Shown here one piece after another: positions 49,174 to 56,621 of a DNA stretch of 64,000 nt (position 1 is the stretch's first letter; each line of letters starts with the position of its first letter). The stretch covers positions 1 through 64,000 of the forward strand of contig NZ_FOVH01000017.1 of NCBI RefSeq assembly GCF_900115095.1. The letters run 5' to 3'. Both the position numbers and the translations under genes were made by a program. The DNA comes from Actinomadura madurae (lineage in GTDB: Bacteria; Actinomycetota; Actinomycetes; Streptosporangiales; Streptosporangiaceae). Under the pieces are notes generated by a model that worked only from the letters and a program-made list of their open reading frames with translations, was not told the origin of the DNA and did no database searches.

Positions 49174-50082
49174 TCAGTGGGGCAGGACGAGGAGGACGAG
49201 GGGGAGGCCGGCGATGACCGGGACGGCGACGGTGGCGGCGAGGCGGGTCCGGCGGGACAGCGGCTGGGGCTCCAGCAGCCGGTTCACCCGCGCCATCACC
49301 GGGATGTCGCTGCGGGACGCGACGCCGAGCGTGCCGGACGGGGCGTTGGCCGGGCGGGCGGCGGCGAACCGCAGCAGCGCCGTCGCCAGCTCGCGCGGCG
49401 GGCGGCCGTGCCGGGCCCGGTCGTCGGCGGCCATCTCGATCAGCAGCTCCACCGCGTCCAGGCACCGCCCGACCAGCCGGAACTGCGGGAACACCTGGCG
49501 CAGCGACGCGAACGGCAGCAGGACCAGGTCGTGCCGCTCGCGGGCGTGGGCGCGCTCGTGCGCGAGGACCGCGGCCAGCTCGCCGTCGTCCAGCAGCTCC
49601 AGCGTCCCGGCGCTGACGACGACCTTGGACGAGCGGACCCCCGGCACGCAGTACGCGGCGGCGCCGGGGTGGTCGAGGACGAGGGTGCCGGGGACGGCCG
49701 AGTCGCGCCGCGACACCAGCGCGAGCAGCGCCCGGTGCCGCCGCCGGGCCCGCATGACCCGGGCCACCGCGAACATCAGCATGACCACCAGCACGCCGGC
49801 GAGGCTGATCGCGCTGAGCAGCGCCGCGACCTGCACGGCGTTCAGCCGGGCGGCCTGGTCGTCGTAGAGGCCGGGCAGCCCGCCGAGCACGCCCTTGCCG
49901 TACGGGAGCAGGGCGAGGCCGAGCAGCGCGCCGATCGTGGCGACGCCCCAGCACAGCCCGAGGGCCTGCCAGAGCGCGATCCCGATGCGCGGTGTCCGCC
50001 ACGTCCACCGGGCCCGGGACAGCAGGTGCGCCCCGCCGACGGTCCCCAGTGAGATCAATGCGAGCAGGGCGGTGCCGGTCAT
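49174..50082 (-). CDS. M56-family (BlaR1-like) membrane metallopeptidase
   Basis: A 302-residue membrane protein with about four helices and a cytoplasmic-facing zinc protease motif AVLAHERAHARERHD (HExxH). It lacks the penicillin-binding sensor domain of BlaR1. With the adjacent BlaI repressor it forms a BlaI/M56 pair, in which the protease is thought to cleave the repressor upon a signal. Start overlaps the blaI stop by 4 nt. Its end abuts the repeat array. Confidence 0.88.
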   Translation of the reverse strand: MTGTALLALISLGTVGGAHLLSRARWTWRTPRIGIALWQALGLCWGVATIGALLGLALLPYGKGVLGGLPGLYDDQAARLNAVQVAALLSAISLAGVLVVMLMFAVARVMRARRRHRALLALVSRRDSAVPGTLVLDHPGAAAYCVPGVRSSKVVVSAGTLELLDDGELAAVLAHERAHARERHDLVLLPFASLRQVFPQFRLVGRCLDAVELLIEMAADDRARHGRPPRELATALLRFAAARPANAPSGTLGVASRSDIPVMARVNRLLEPQPLSRRTRLAATVAVPVIAGLPLVLLVLPH

Positions 50083-50462
50083 GCCGGAGGTTCCTTGCCC
50101 GTGAGGCCCGCGAGGGTCTCCCGAATGACGTCGATCTCGTCCCGCGAGACCGACCGGACGAAATGGGCGAGCGCGGCGTCCCGGTCGCCGGTCTCGTTGA
50201 GCGCGCCCAGCATCAGCTCGGTGACGTACATCTCCCGGCTGGCCACCGGGTGGTAGCGCCAGGCGCGGCCGTCGCGCTCCCGTTCAAGGAAGCCCTTCTT
50301 GGCGAGCCGGTCCAGGACGGTCATGACGGTGGTGTGCGCGAGGTCGCGGTCGCCGGCGAGCGCACGGCTCACGTCACGGGCGGTCGCCGCCTCGTGGCCG
50401 GCGTCCTCCCGCGCCCAGAGGACCTCCATGACCGTGCGTTCAAGCTCTCCCAGACCCTTCAC
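50079..50462 (-). CDS. BlaI/MecI-family repressor
   Basis: A 127-residue winged-helix repressor. LGELERTVMEVLWAREDAGH, DRDLAHTTVMTVLDRLAKKG as recognition region, LERERDGRAWRYHPVASREM as wing and cleavage region, and a C-terminal dimerisation helix. Probably represses its own operon through the palindrome at 50504-50515. No beta-lactamase is nearby, so the trigger is unknown. Confidence 0.92.
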   Translation of the reverse strand: MKGLGELERTVMEVLWAREDAGHEAATARDVSRALAGDRDLAHTTVMTVLDRLAKKGFLERERDGRAWRYHPVASREMYVTELMLGALNETGDRDAALAHFVRSVSRDEIDVIRETLAGLTGKEPPA

Positions 50463-50500
50463 GCATTCCAGATTATCCGACCGTCCCGGAGGGGACCACG

Positions 50501-51172
50501 TCAGGTAGTACTACCGCCCGTAGGGGGCGTGACCAGGCCCAGCTCGTAGGCGGCGATGACGAGCTGGACGCGGTCGCGGGCGCCGAGCTTGGCCAGCAGC
50601 CGCGCGACGTGCGCCTTCGCGGTCGCCACGCTGATGTACAGCTCCTCGGCGATCTCCGCGTTGGTCATGCCGCGCCCGACGAGCGTCAGGACCTCGCGCT
50701 CGCGGTCGGTGACGCCGTCGGCCCGCCTCGGCTCCAGGGCCGGTTCCGATCTCGGCTCGGGGCGGGCGGCGAACTCCGCGATCAGCCTCCGGGTGACGCT
50801 CGGCGCGATCAGCGCGTCCCCGTTCGCGACGACGCGGATCGCCGCGAGGATCTCCTCCAGCGCCATGTCCTTGACGAGGAAGCCGCTCGCGCCCGCGCGC
50901 AGCGAGCCGTAGACGTACTCGTCGTCGTCGAACGTGGTCAGCATCAGGACGTGGGCGCCGGTGATCCGGCGGGTGGCCTCGATGCCGTCCATGTCGGGCA
51001 TGCGGATGTCCATCACGACGACGTCCGGCGCGGCCCGCTCGGCGAGCGCGACCGCCTCGGCGCCCGTCCCGGCCTCGCCCACGATCTCCATGTCCGGGGT
51101 GTCGGCGACCAGGACGCGCAGCCCGGCCCGGATCAGCGGCTGGTCGTCGGCCAGCACGACGCGGATCGTCAT
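50501..51172 (-). CDS. NarL/LuxR-type response regulator
   Basis: A 223-residue response regulator. Receiver domain with D9-D10 and phospho-acceptor D55 (VVMDIRMPDMDGIEA), MLTTFDDDEYVYGSLRAGAS, FLVKDMALEEIL; LuxR helix-turn-helix VTDREREVLTLVGRGMTNAE, IAEELYISVATAKAHVARLL. Coupled to the sensor kinase (4-nt overlap). Signal and targets unknown. Confidence 0.92.
   Translation of the reverse strand: MTIRVVLADDQPLIRAGLRVLVADTPDMEIVGEAGTGAEAVALAERAAPDVVVMDIRMPDMDGIEATRRITGAHVLMLTTFDDDEYVYGSLRAGASGFLVKDMALEEILAAIRVVANGDALIAPSVTRRLIAEFAARPEPRSEPALEPRRADGVTDREREVLTLVGRGMTNAEIAEELYISVATAKAHVARLLAKLGARDRVQLVIAAYELGLVTPPTGGSTT
50504..50515. promoter_or_regulatory. candidate BlaI operator
   Basis: Perfect palindrome GGTAGTACTACC located 42 bp upstream of the blaI start, just past the stop of the upstream response-regulator gene. 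Symmetric TA-rich sites of this kind are typical for BlaI/MecI/CopY repressors. Confidence 0.55.
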
Positions 51173-52296
51173 GCCGCCGCCGGCGCGGGGATGCGGGCCG
51201 CCACCCGGAAGCCGCCCTCCGGACGCGGCCCGGCGGTGAACTCGCCGCGCAGCAGGGCGGCCCGCTCGCGCATCCCGGTGATGCCGTACCCGGTGCCGAC
51301 CATGCCGCCGTGCCCGTCGTCCTCGACCTCGATCGCGAGTTCCGCGTCCCGGTAGCCGATCGTCACCCGGCAGCGGTCGGTGCCCGCGTGCCGGACGACG
51401 TTCGTCACCGCCTCCTGGACGATCCGGTATGCCGACAGGTCGACGTCCGGCGGGAGCGGCCTCGGCTCGCCCTCGGTCCGGAGGTCGACCGTGACGCCGG
51501 CGTCCATCGTGGCCTCGGCCAGCCGGGCGAGGTCGTCCAGGCCGGGAACGGGACCGAGCGGCGCCGCCCCGGGGTCGTCCCTGCGCAGCGCGGTGAGCAT
51601 CCGCCGCAGCCCGGACAGGGTGTCGCGGCTGGTGGCCTCGATGGCGTTCAGCGCGTTGCGGGCCTCGGCGGGCTGGGTGTCGATCACCCGTCCGCCCACG
51701 CCCGCCTGGATCGCGATGATGCCGATGCTGTGCGCGACCATGTCGTGCAGCTCCCGCGCGATCCGCAGCCGCTCGGCCGCGACCGCCTGCGCGGTGGCCT
51801 GCTCGCGCAGGGTCTTCGCGTGGGCGCGCCGCACGCGGACCGAGTTCCCCGTCATCCAGGTGACGGCCATCGCGAGGACGACGGCCATCAGCAGGACGTC
51901 GTCGGCCGACAGGAACGCGGCCACGGACAGCCCCTGCACGGCGAGGGTCACGGCCGCCACGCCGAGGGACACCCGCTGCGAGCGGGTCGCCGCGATGTAG
52001 CAGACCGCCAGGTCGGTGAGCAGGATCTGCAGGCCCGCGATGGCCCCGATCTGCATCTCCAGGAGGCCGACGGTCCAGGTGAGCAGCAGGATCGCGTGGG
52101 CGGGCAGCGGGTGCCGGGTCAGCAGTACCGCGACCAGGACGGTGAGCAGGACGGGAAGGAGGATCTCCAGACCCGCGTAGCCCTGCCGTCCGCTCCTCAG
52201 CGCCACGTAGACGACGACCGGGTACAGGACGGCCCCGGACCACAGCAGCGCCGTCCACGCGACATGGCGCGCTCGGCTCAGCGGAAGGGCGGACAT
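51169..52296 (-). CDS. NarL-type sensor histidine kinase (HisKA_3)
   Basis: A 375-residue membrane histidine kinase from ATG 52296. About five to six membrane helices in residues 10-150 sense an unknown signal. HisKA_3 phospho-acceptor motif RLRIARELHDMVAHSIGIIA, HATPase with YRIVQEAVTNVVRHAG and DDGHGGMVGTGYGITGMRER. Typical DesK-type architecture. Operon with the response regulator. Confidence 0.9.
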   Translation of the reverse strand: MSALPLSRARHVAWTALLWSGAVLYPVVVYVALRSGRQGYAGLEILLPVLLTVLVAVLLTRHPLPAHAILLLTWTVGLLEMQIGAIAGLQILLTDLAVCYIAATRSQRVSLGVAAVTLAVQGLSVAAFLSADDVLLMAVVLAMAVTWMTGNSVRVRRAHAKTLREQATAQAVAAERLRIARELHDMVAHSIGIIAIQAGVGGRVIDTQPAEARNALNAIEATSRDTLSGLRRMLTALRRDDPGAAPLGPVPGLDDLARLAEATMDAGVTVDLRTEGEPRPLPPDVDLSAYRIVQEAVTNVVRHAGTDRCRVTIGYRDAELAIEVEDDGHGGMVGTGYGITGMRERAALLRGEFTAGPRPEGGFRVAARIPAPAAA

Positions 52297-52430
52297 GCGC
52301 CGATCGTAACCGTCGGCCCTTCTCCGGCACATTGGCCTGGAGGCTTAATCCTCCGGGCTACAAGCGCCCCTCGTGAATGTGTCCGGCGGCCCGATGCCTG
52401 TGAAAGGGGTCGGCCGACACCGTTATTCGC

Positions 52431-53600
52431 ATGAAGCGCTGGGTGTCTCTGGTTCTGGCTCTCGAAATCCTGGGAATCGTGGTCTTCTCCGCCGTCTACG
52501 ACTCGCTGGATTTCCGTATCTACTGGCTGGGCGGGGAGGCCGTGACGGACGGCACGCGCCTGTACCGGGAGCAACTCGCCGACCATTGGTTCACCAACAC
52601 GCCTTTCATGGCCGCATTGTTCACTCCCCTCGCCGCGCTGCCGCTTACCTTCGCGCGAATGCTGTGGCAACTGGCCGCCCTGGCGGCGTTCGTATGGGCG
52701 TGCACGGTGACGGGGAAACTGGCCGGCCGCCGAGTCTCTCTCACGCTCGCGGTCGCCGCCGGCCTGCTGCTCGAACCGGTGTGGCATTCGTTCTTCCTGG
52801 GGCAGGTGAATCTGTTCCTGCTCGCTCTCGTCCTCGCGGACATGCATCGCGTCGCTCTCGGCCGTCCCGCCGGGATCGGTATCGGCATCGCGACCGCGAT
52901 CAAGCTGACACCGGCCGTCTTCGTCGTCCTTCTCCTGCTGACGCGACGCACGAAGGACGCCGTCACGGCCGCCGCGACCTTCGCCGTCTGCACGCTGCTC
53001 GCCTACGCCATCGCACCGGACGCGTCCCGCCTCTACTGGCTGCACACCTTCTACGACACGTCCCGCGTGGGCGTCCCGTACATCAGCAACCAATCTCCCT
53101 ATGGGGCACTGACCCGCATATTGAGAGGAACGGCCGAGGTCGGAGACTGGTACACGGCCATCCCGCTGACGATCGGCGCTTTCGGGCTCCTGCTCGCAGC
53201 CGCGTGGGCCAGGCGGGGCGACTGGCTGAGCGCCACGGCGGTGACCGGCGTGACCGGCCTTCTGGTCTCCCCCATCTCGTGGGCTCATCACTGGGTCTGG
53301 GTCGTCCCCGTGCTGGCCGTACTCCTCCGCGACAATGACCGAAGGGCCGCCGTCTGCGGCTACATCCTCTTCGTGTTGTCACCGCTCTGGTGGACGCCCC
53401 ACAACGGCGACCCGCGCCAATACGGCCTCCATTTCCTGACCCCGGTCGCCAACTGCTACCTGCTGGCCGGCGTGTTCTTCCTGGCCCACATGGCCGTCCG
53501 GCTTCGGGTCACCAGCGGTCATGGTGAACGGCGGCTGCCAGAGGACGCCGCTGACGCCAGCCGTGCCGTTCGAGATCCGGGGTGGGTTCGAGATGGGTGA
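52431..53600 (+). CDS. GT87-family (DUF2029) membrane glycosyltransferase
   Basis: A 389-residue polytopic membrane protein with about ten helices and the GT-C-type early acidic motif YDSLDFRIYWLGGEAVTDGT. It resembles GT87 mannosyltransferases that use polyprenyl-phosphate-mannose on the outer side of the membrane (for example PimE). The last about 30 codons overlap the convergent bluB gene by 92 nt, so the natural C-terminus may be shorter or a frameshift may have occurred. Codon use is somewhat AT-richer at the 5' end. Confidence 0.78.
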   Translation: MKRWVSLVLALEILGIVVFSAVYDSLDFRIYWLGGEAVTDGTRLYREQLADHWFTNTPFMAALFTPLAALPLTFARMLWQLAALAAFVWACTVTGKLAGRRVSLTLAVAAGLLLEPVWHSFFLGQVNLFLLALVLADMHRVALGRPAGIGIGIATAIKLTPAVFVVLLLLTRRTKDAVTAAATFAVCTLLAYAIAPDASRLYWLHTFYDTSRVGVPYISNQSPYGALTRILRGTAEVGDWYTAIPLTIGAFGLLLAAAWARRGDWLSATAVTGVTGLLVSPISWAHHWVWVVPVLAVLLRDNDRRAAVCGYILFVLSPLWWTPHNGDPRQYGLHFLTPVANCYLLAGVFFLAHMAVRLRVTSGHGERRLPEDAADASRAVRDPGWVRDG

Positions 53601-54123
53601 CCGGGCCGACGCACAGCCACGCGACCGGACGGATCCCAGCGGGAACGCCGAGCAGGCGGCGAAGGTACGGCTCCCGGTAGAAGGACACCCAGCCGACGCC
53701 CAGCCCTTCGGCGGTGGCGGCGAGCCAAAGGTTCTGGATGGCCAGGCAGACCGAGTACAGCCCCGCGTCGGCGATCGCGTGCCTGCCGAGGACCGCCGGG
53801 CCACCGCGTTCCGGGTCGTAGGTGACCACGATCGACAGGCCGGCCTCCAGCACCCCGTCGATCTTGATGCGGGCGAACCGCTCGGCGGCGTCCCCGGTCA
53901 GCGTCGCGGCGAAGGCGGCGCGCTCGGCCTGGACGTGCTCGTGGAACGCGGCCCTGATGCCGGGATCGCCGACGAGGACGAAGTCCCACGGCTGGGACAG
54001 TCCCACGCTCGGCGCCGCGTGCGCGGCGGCCAGGATCCGGCCGAGGACGTCCTCCGGAACGGGCGCACCGGTGAACTCGGCGCGCACGTCGCGGCGGCGG
54101 TGGATGGCGTCATAGACGTTCAT
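53509..54123 (-). CDS. bluB: 5,6-dimethylbenzimidazole synthase BluB
   Basis: A 204-residue nitroreductase-fold enzyme that converts FMNH2 and oxygen into 5,6-dimethylbenzimidazole, the lower ligand of vitamin B12. Signature segments: YDAIHRRRDVRAEFTGAPVP, HAAPSVGLSQPWDFVLVGDP, TYDPERGGPAVLGRHAIADA, LYSVCLAIQNLWLAATAEGL, GVGWVSFYREPYLRRLLGVP. ATG 54123. Expression is controlled by the cobalamin riboswitch upstream. Overlaps the end of the GT87 gene by 92 nt. Confidence 0.95.
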   Translation of the reverse strand: MNVYDAIHRRRDVRAEFTGAPVPEDVLGRILAAAHAAPSVGLSQPWDFVLVGDPGIRAAFHEHVQAERAAFAATLTGDAAERFARIKIDGVLEAGLSIVVTYDPERGGPAVLGRHAIADAGLYSVCLAIQNLWLAATAEGLGVGWVSFYREPYLRRLLGVPAGIRPVAWLCVGPVTHLEPTPDLERHGWRQRRPLAAAVHHDRW

Positions 54124-54143
54124 GGGCAGGCTCCCGCTGCGAC

Positions 54144-54165
54144 GGGCCGCCGCGGACGGCGGCCG
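54144..54165 (-). promoter_or_regulatory. hairpin between riboswitch and bluB start
   Basis: GGCCGCCG / CGGCGGCC stem with a 4-nt loop, 21 bp before the bluB ATG. It could serve as the expression platform by hiding the ribosome site or ending transcription when B12 is bound; no T-tract follows, so translational control seems more likely. Confidence 0.5.
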
Positions 54166-54345
54166 TGTGGAGCGAGGCCGGTCTTCGGACTCCCGGATCA
54201 ACGCTCGACCGCCCGCCTTCCCGGCCTTCCGGCCAGTGGCCGCGCGTATCGTACGCGCGTGGGCGGCTGCTCCCCGGTCACCGCGGCGGGCCCGTGCCGG
54301 ATTCGCACCGGCTTCCCGATTCTCCCCAGATGGGGCACCCCGCAT
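54166..54345 (-). ncRNA. cobalamin (B12) riboswitch
   Basis: On the minus strand the leader contains the hallmark elements in order: GAAGCCGGTGCGAATCCGGC (core, P3 region), GGGCCCGCCGCGGTGACCGG, a GGCCACTGGCC segment holding the GCCACTG box, GGAAGGCCGGGAAGGCGGG, and the 3' element GGAGTCCGAAGACCGGCC. This is the adenosylcobalamin riboswitch aptamer, repressing bluB when B12 is plentiful. Confidence 0.9.
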
Positions 54346-54386
54346 CAGTTCATGCCACCTGGCACCCTACTGGGGGCGACCGCTCC

Positions 54387-55676
54387 TCAGAAGGCGACCA
54401 CCTTGGGGTAGTGCCGGATGAAGTCCGCCCGGGTGATGCCCGCCTCGGACGCGTCGATCGCGATGGCGATGTATCCGCGGCTCGCATGGAGGGACCACTC
54501 GCCGCCCGCGTCGCGATAGGCGTTGAAGGCGGCGGCGAACTCCTCCGCCGTCCCGATGACGGCGTCGGACAGGTAGGCGGCCGAGCCCTCGTCGGAAAGC
54601 GGGGAGGCGCCCAACCTGCCGACCGATCCGAGCACGCCAGTCTCCGCGGCGGCCGAGAAGAACCCCGCGAGTTCGTCGGCGCTCGCGGCGTCGGGAGCGA
54701 TGAGGTGCACACCGCACGCCCTCTCCGGCTCGTCGTCCCCGTCCCGCGACCAGAGCGCGTAGTAGACGCTCAGCATGTACAGGACGGCGTTCCTGTCCCG
54801 GCCCGCCAAGCGCCGAATCAGCATGGTCTTGCCGTCCGACAGCGCGAACCCGGCGGCGACCTGCCTGTCGTCGAGCTCCAGGTCGAAGACCCTCCGCATC
54901 GCCTCGGCGGCCAGGCTGAACGCCTCGACCTGCTGGTCGGAGTGCTCGCGCGGCTTGAGCTTCTGGGCGTCCGGTGCGTACGAGACGGAGACCAGCGGCG
55001 CCTGGGCGAGCGCCACCCCGCCGACCACCATCAGATCCATCAGCCCCTCGATCCGGAACGGCCTGCTGACGTCCACGAGCGTGGTGACCCCGACCATGAG
55101 GCTGCCCCAGTTGTGCGTCACCCTGGCGATGTCGTGTTCGACGGGGACGTCGCGCCACGCGTGCATGACCGCGCCGTCGTGCCGGACGTCGACGCTCACG
55201 CGGTCCCCGTCGATCGACGCCGACAGGGCCGGAAGCGGAGGGAGCGGCCTCGACGGGAACTCCAGCCCGAACCCGAGCCGCGCGAACGGCTCCAGGTTCG
55301 CGACCCGCCACCCGCCGTCCTCGCGCAGGAGGGCGTACTCGTAGGTGGGGTTGACCAGGAAGAGGGGCATTTCGCCAGGCAGCAGCCGGAAGCAGCCCGC
55401 CCGCCACGTGACGTGCGGCCGCCCGGCGGCCTGGAGTTCCGTGGTCTGGAGCCCGCCATCGACCCACGCGGGCGGGCGGCACCGCTGGTGGTGCAGCGCC
55501 GCCGCCGCGAACCCGTCCTCCGCCCGGACCTCCAGCGCGGGCTTTCCCCAGCGCCCGAGGGACCGCCCGCACGTCTGGCAGTCGACCGGCCGGAGGTTCA
55601 CGTCCAGCTCGGCCAGGGCGCGCGGGCCGAGCCGCTCCCGGGTCACCGGGTCGATCCGCATTCGGGGAGTCGCCAT
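54387..55676 (-). CDS. hypothetical protein with N-terminal zinc-ribbon-like motif
   Basis: A 429-residue cytoplasmic protein from ATG 55676. CQTCGRSLGRWGKP followed by ALHHQRC near residues 33-66 could bind zinc. A beta-rich middle (about 80-230) and an alpha/beta C-terminal part (about 240-429) with AACFxx-free, acidic composition follow; no enzyme motif is recognised. It lies upstream of the B12 riboswitch but reads in the same direction, so it may be independent of B12 control. Confidence 0.55.
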   Translation of the reverse strand: MATPRMRIDPVTRERLGPRALAELDVNLRPVDCQTCGRSLGRWGKPALEVRAEDGFAAAALHHQRCRPPAWVDGGLQTTELQAAGRPHVTWRAGCFRLLPGEMPLFLVNPTYEYALLREDGGWRVANLEPFARLGFGLEFPSRPLPPLPALSASIDGDRVSVDVRHDGAVMHAWRDVPVEHDIARVTHNWGSLMVGVTTLVDVSRPFRIEGLMDLMVVGGVALAQAPLVSVSYAPDAQKLKPREHSDQQVEAFSLAAEAMRRVFDLELDDRQVAAGFALSDGKTMLIRRLAGRDRNAVLYMLSVYYALWSRDGDDEPERACGVHLIAPDAASADELAGFFSAAAETGVLGSVGRLGASPLSDEGSAAYLSDAVIGTAEEFAAAFNAYRDAGGEWSLHASRGYIAIAIDASEAGITRADFIRHYPKVVAF

Positions 55677-55742
55677 CGTCCAGCCTTGTCCGTGTCGGGG
55701 GCACCACTGACAGTGCTCAACGATCACAGGATTCGCCGTGGA

Positions 55743-56135
55743 TCACCACCCCTCAATGACCACGAACGAGCCGAACAGCCGCCGCAGCAGGCCGCCCCGG
55801 GGCCGCCGCTCGATCCGCCTCGCCCGCACGGCCGGACGCCGGGTCGGGGGCCCGGTGGGCACGGCCGGACGGGACGCCCGGGGAGGTGGGGGCGTGCCCC
55901 GTCCGGCCGTGCGGTTCTGAAAGGACGCGTACCGGCGGGCGTGAGCGCGGCGGCTCAGCCCGTCCAGCAGGCGTTCGAGCGTGGCCGGGTCGGGCGCCTC
56001 GACCAGGCGGTCCCCGGTCATCGCCCACCAGCTCCCCGTGTACTCGCCCAGCCAGACGCAGCAGCCGGGGAACCTGCGCGCCAGCCCAGCCGCGATCCGC
56101 TCGGGGTCGATCTCGGCCATCGCCCAGGGGGTCAC
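55743..56135 (-). CDS. small protein B of a paralogous pair, copy 2
   Basis: A 130-residue protein from GTG 56135, whose start overlaps the upstream stop as GTGA (ATG 56120 is an alternative). The first 45 residues (LARRFPGCCVWLGEYTGSWW, RLVEAPDPATLERLL) match the 61-residue protein at 8570-8755. A basic Pro/Arg-rich tail and a short hydrophobic end (LLRRLFGSFVVIEGW) are extra. Function unknown. Confidence 0.6.
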   Translation of the reverse strand: MTPWAMAEIDPERIAAGLARRFPGCCVWLGEYTGSWWAMTGDRLVEAPDPATLERLLDGLSRRAHARRYASFQNRTAGRGTPPPPRASRPAVPTGPPTRRPAVRARRIERRPRGGLLRRLFGSFVVIEGW

Positions 56136-56407
56136 CGGCCCTCACCGGCCAGGTGGCCGAGGACGAACACGGCGGCGTCCGTGACCCGGTCGGCGGGCGC
56201 GATCGGCTCGCCTCCGGACGTGAAGTACCAGAGCCGCCCGCCGTCCTCCGGCCGGACGCGGCAGGAGATCGTGTCCTCGACATGGCCCTTGGCCTGCGCC
56301 TTCCTCACCCGCAGCCCGCGGGAGTCCAGCCCGACGTCGAGCCTGCGCGCGGACAGATGCGCGGCAAGCGCCGCGAGACGCAGCTCGGGGGTTCTACCAT
56401 CGTCCAC
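56132..56407 (-). CDS. small protein A of a paralogous pair, copy 2
   Basis: A 91-residue protein from GTG 56407. GGRLWYFTSGGEPIAP and RVTDAAVFVLGHLAGEG correspond to the C-terminal half of the protein at 8145-8570. Coupled to small protein B and divergent from the XRE/TPR regulator at 56622, the same neighbourhood type as copy 1. Confidence 0.6.
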   Translation of the reverse strand: MDDGRTPELRLAALAAHLSARRLDVGLDSRGLRVRKAQAKGHVEDTISCRVRPEDGGRLWYFTSGGEPIAPADRVTDAAVFVLGHLAGEGR

Positions 56408-56560
56408 AGCCAGGACACCTCTTCCTGGTCAGGCCCCGACCCACACGGTGTTCGCGCACCGGGTCGGGGCCGCCTTCGTCTTCGGAGGCAGGACAAGCAT
56501 CAACTCGCCCCGCGACTCTGAGTAAATCGGCGTCACAGGGAGCGAGAAAAGATGAGAATG

Positions 56561-56604
56561 CGGAGACAGACCCGGAGACACCCGGAGACTCGAAAGTCTC
56601 CGGG
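56561..56604. promoter_or_regulatory. CGGAGAC operator array
   Basis: CGGAGAC occurs as direct repeats at 56561, 56573 and 56583 and inverted (GTCTCCG) at 56596. The last two form a 10-bp dyad CCCGGAGACT-N4-AGTCTCCGGG (56581-56604). Spacings of 12 and 10 bp place the copies on one face of the helix. It lies 18 bp before the XRE start, so autoregulation is likely. Confidence 0.65.
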
Positions 56605-56621
56605 TCCACAAAAGGGGGCAC

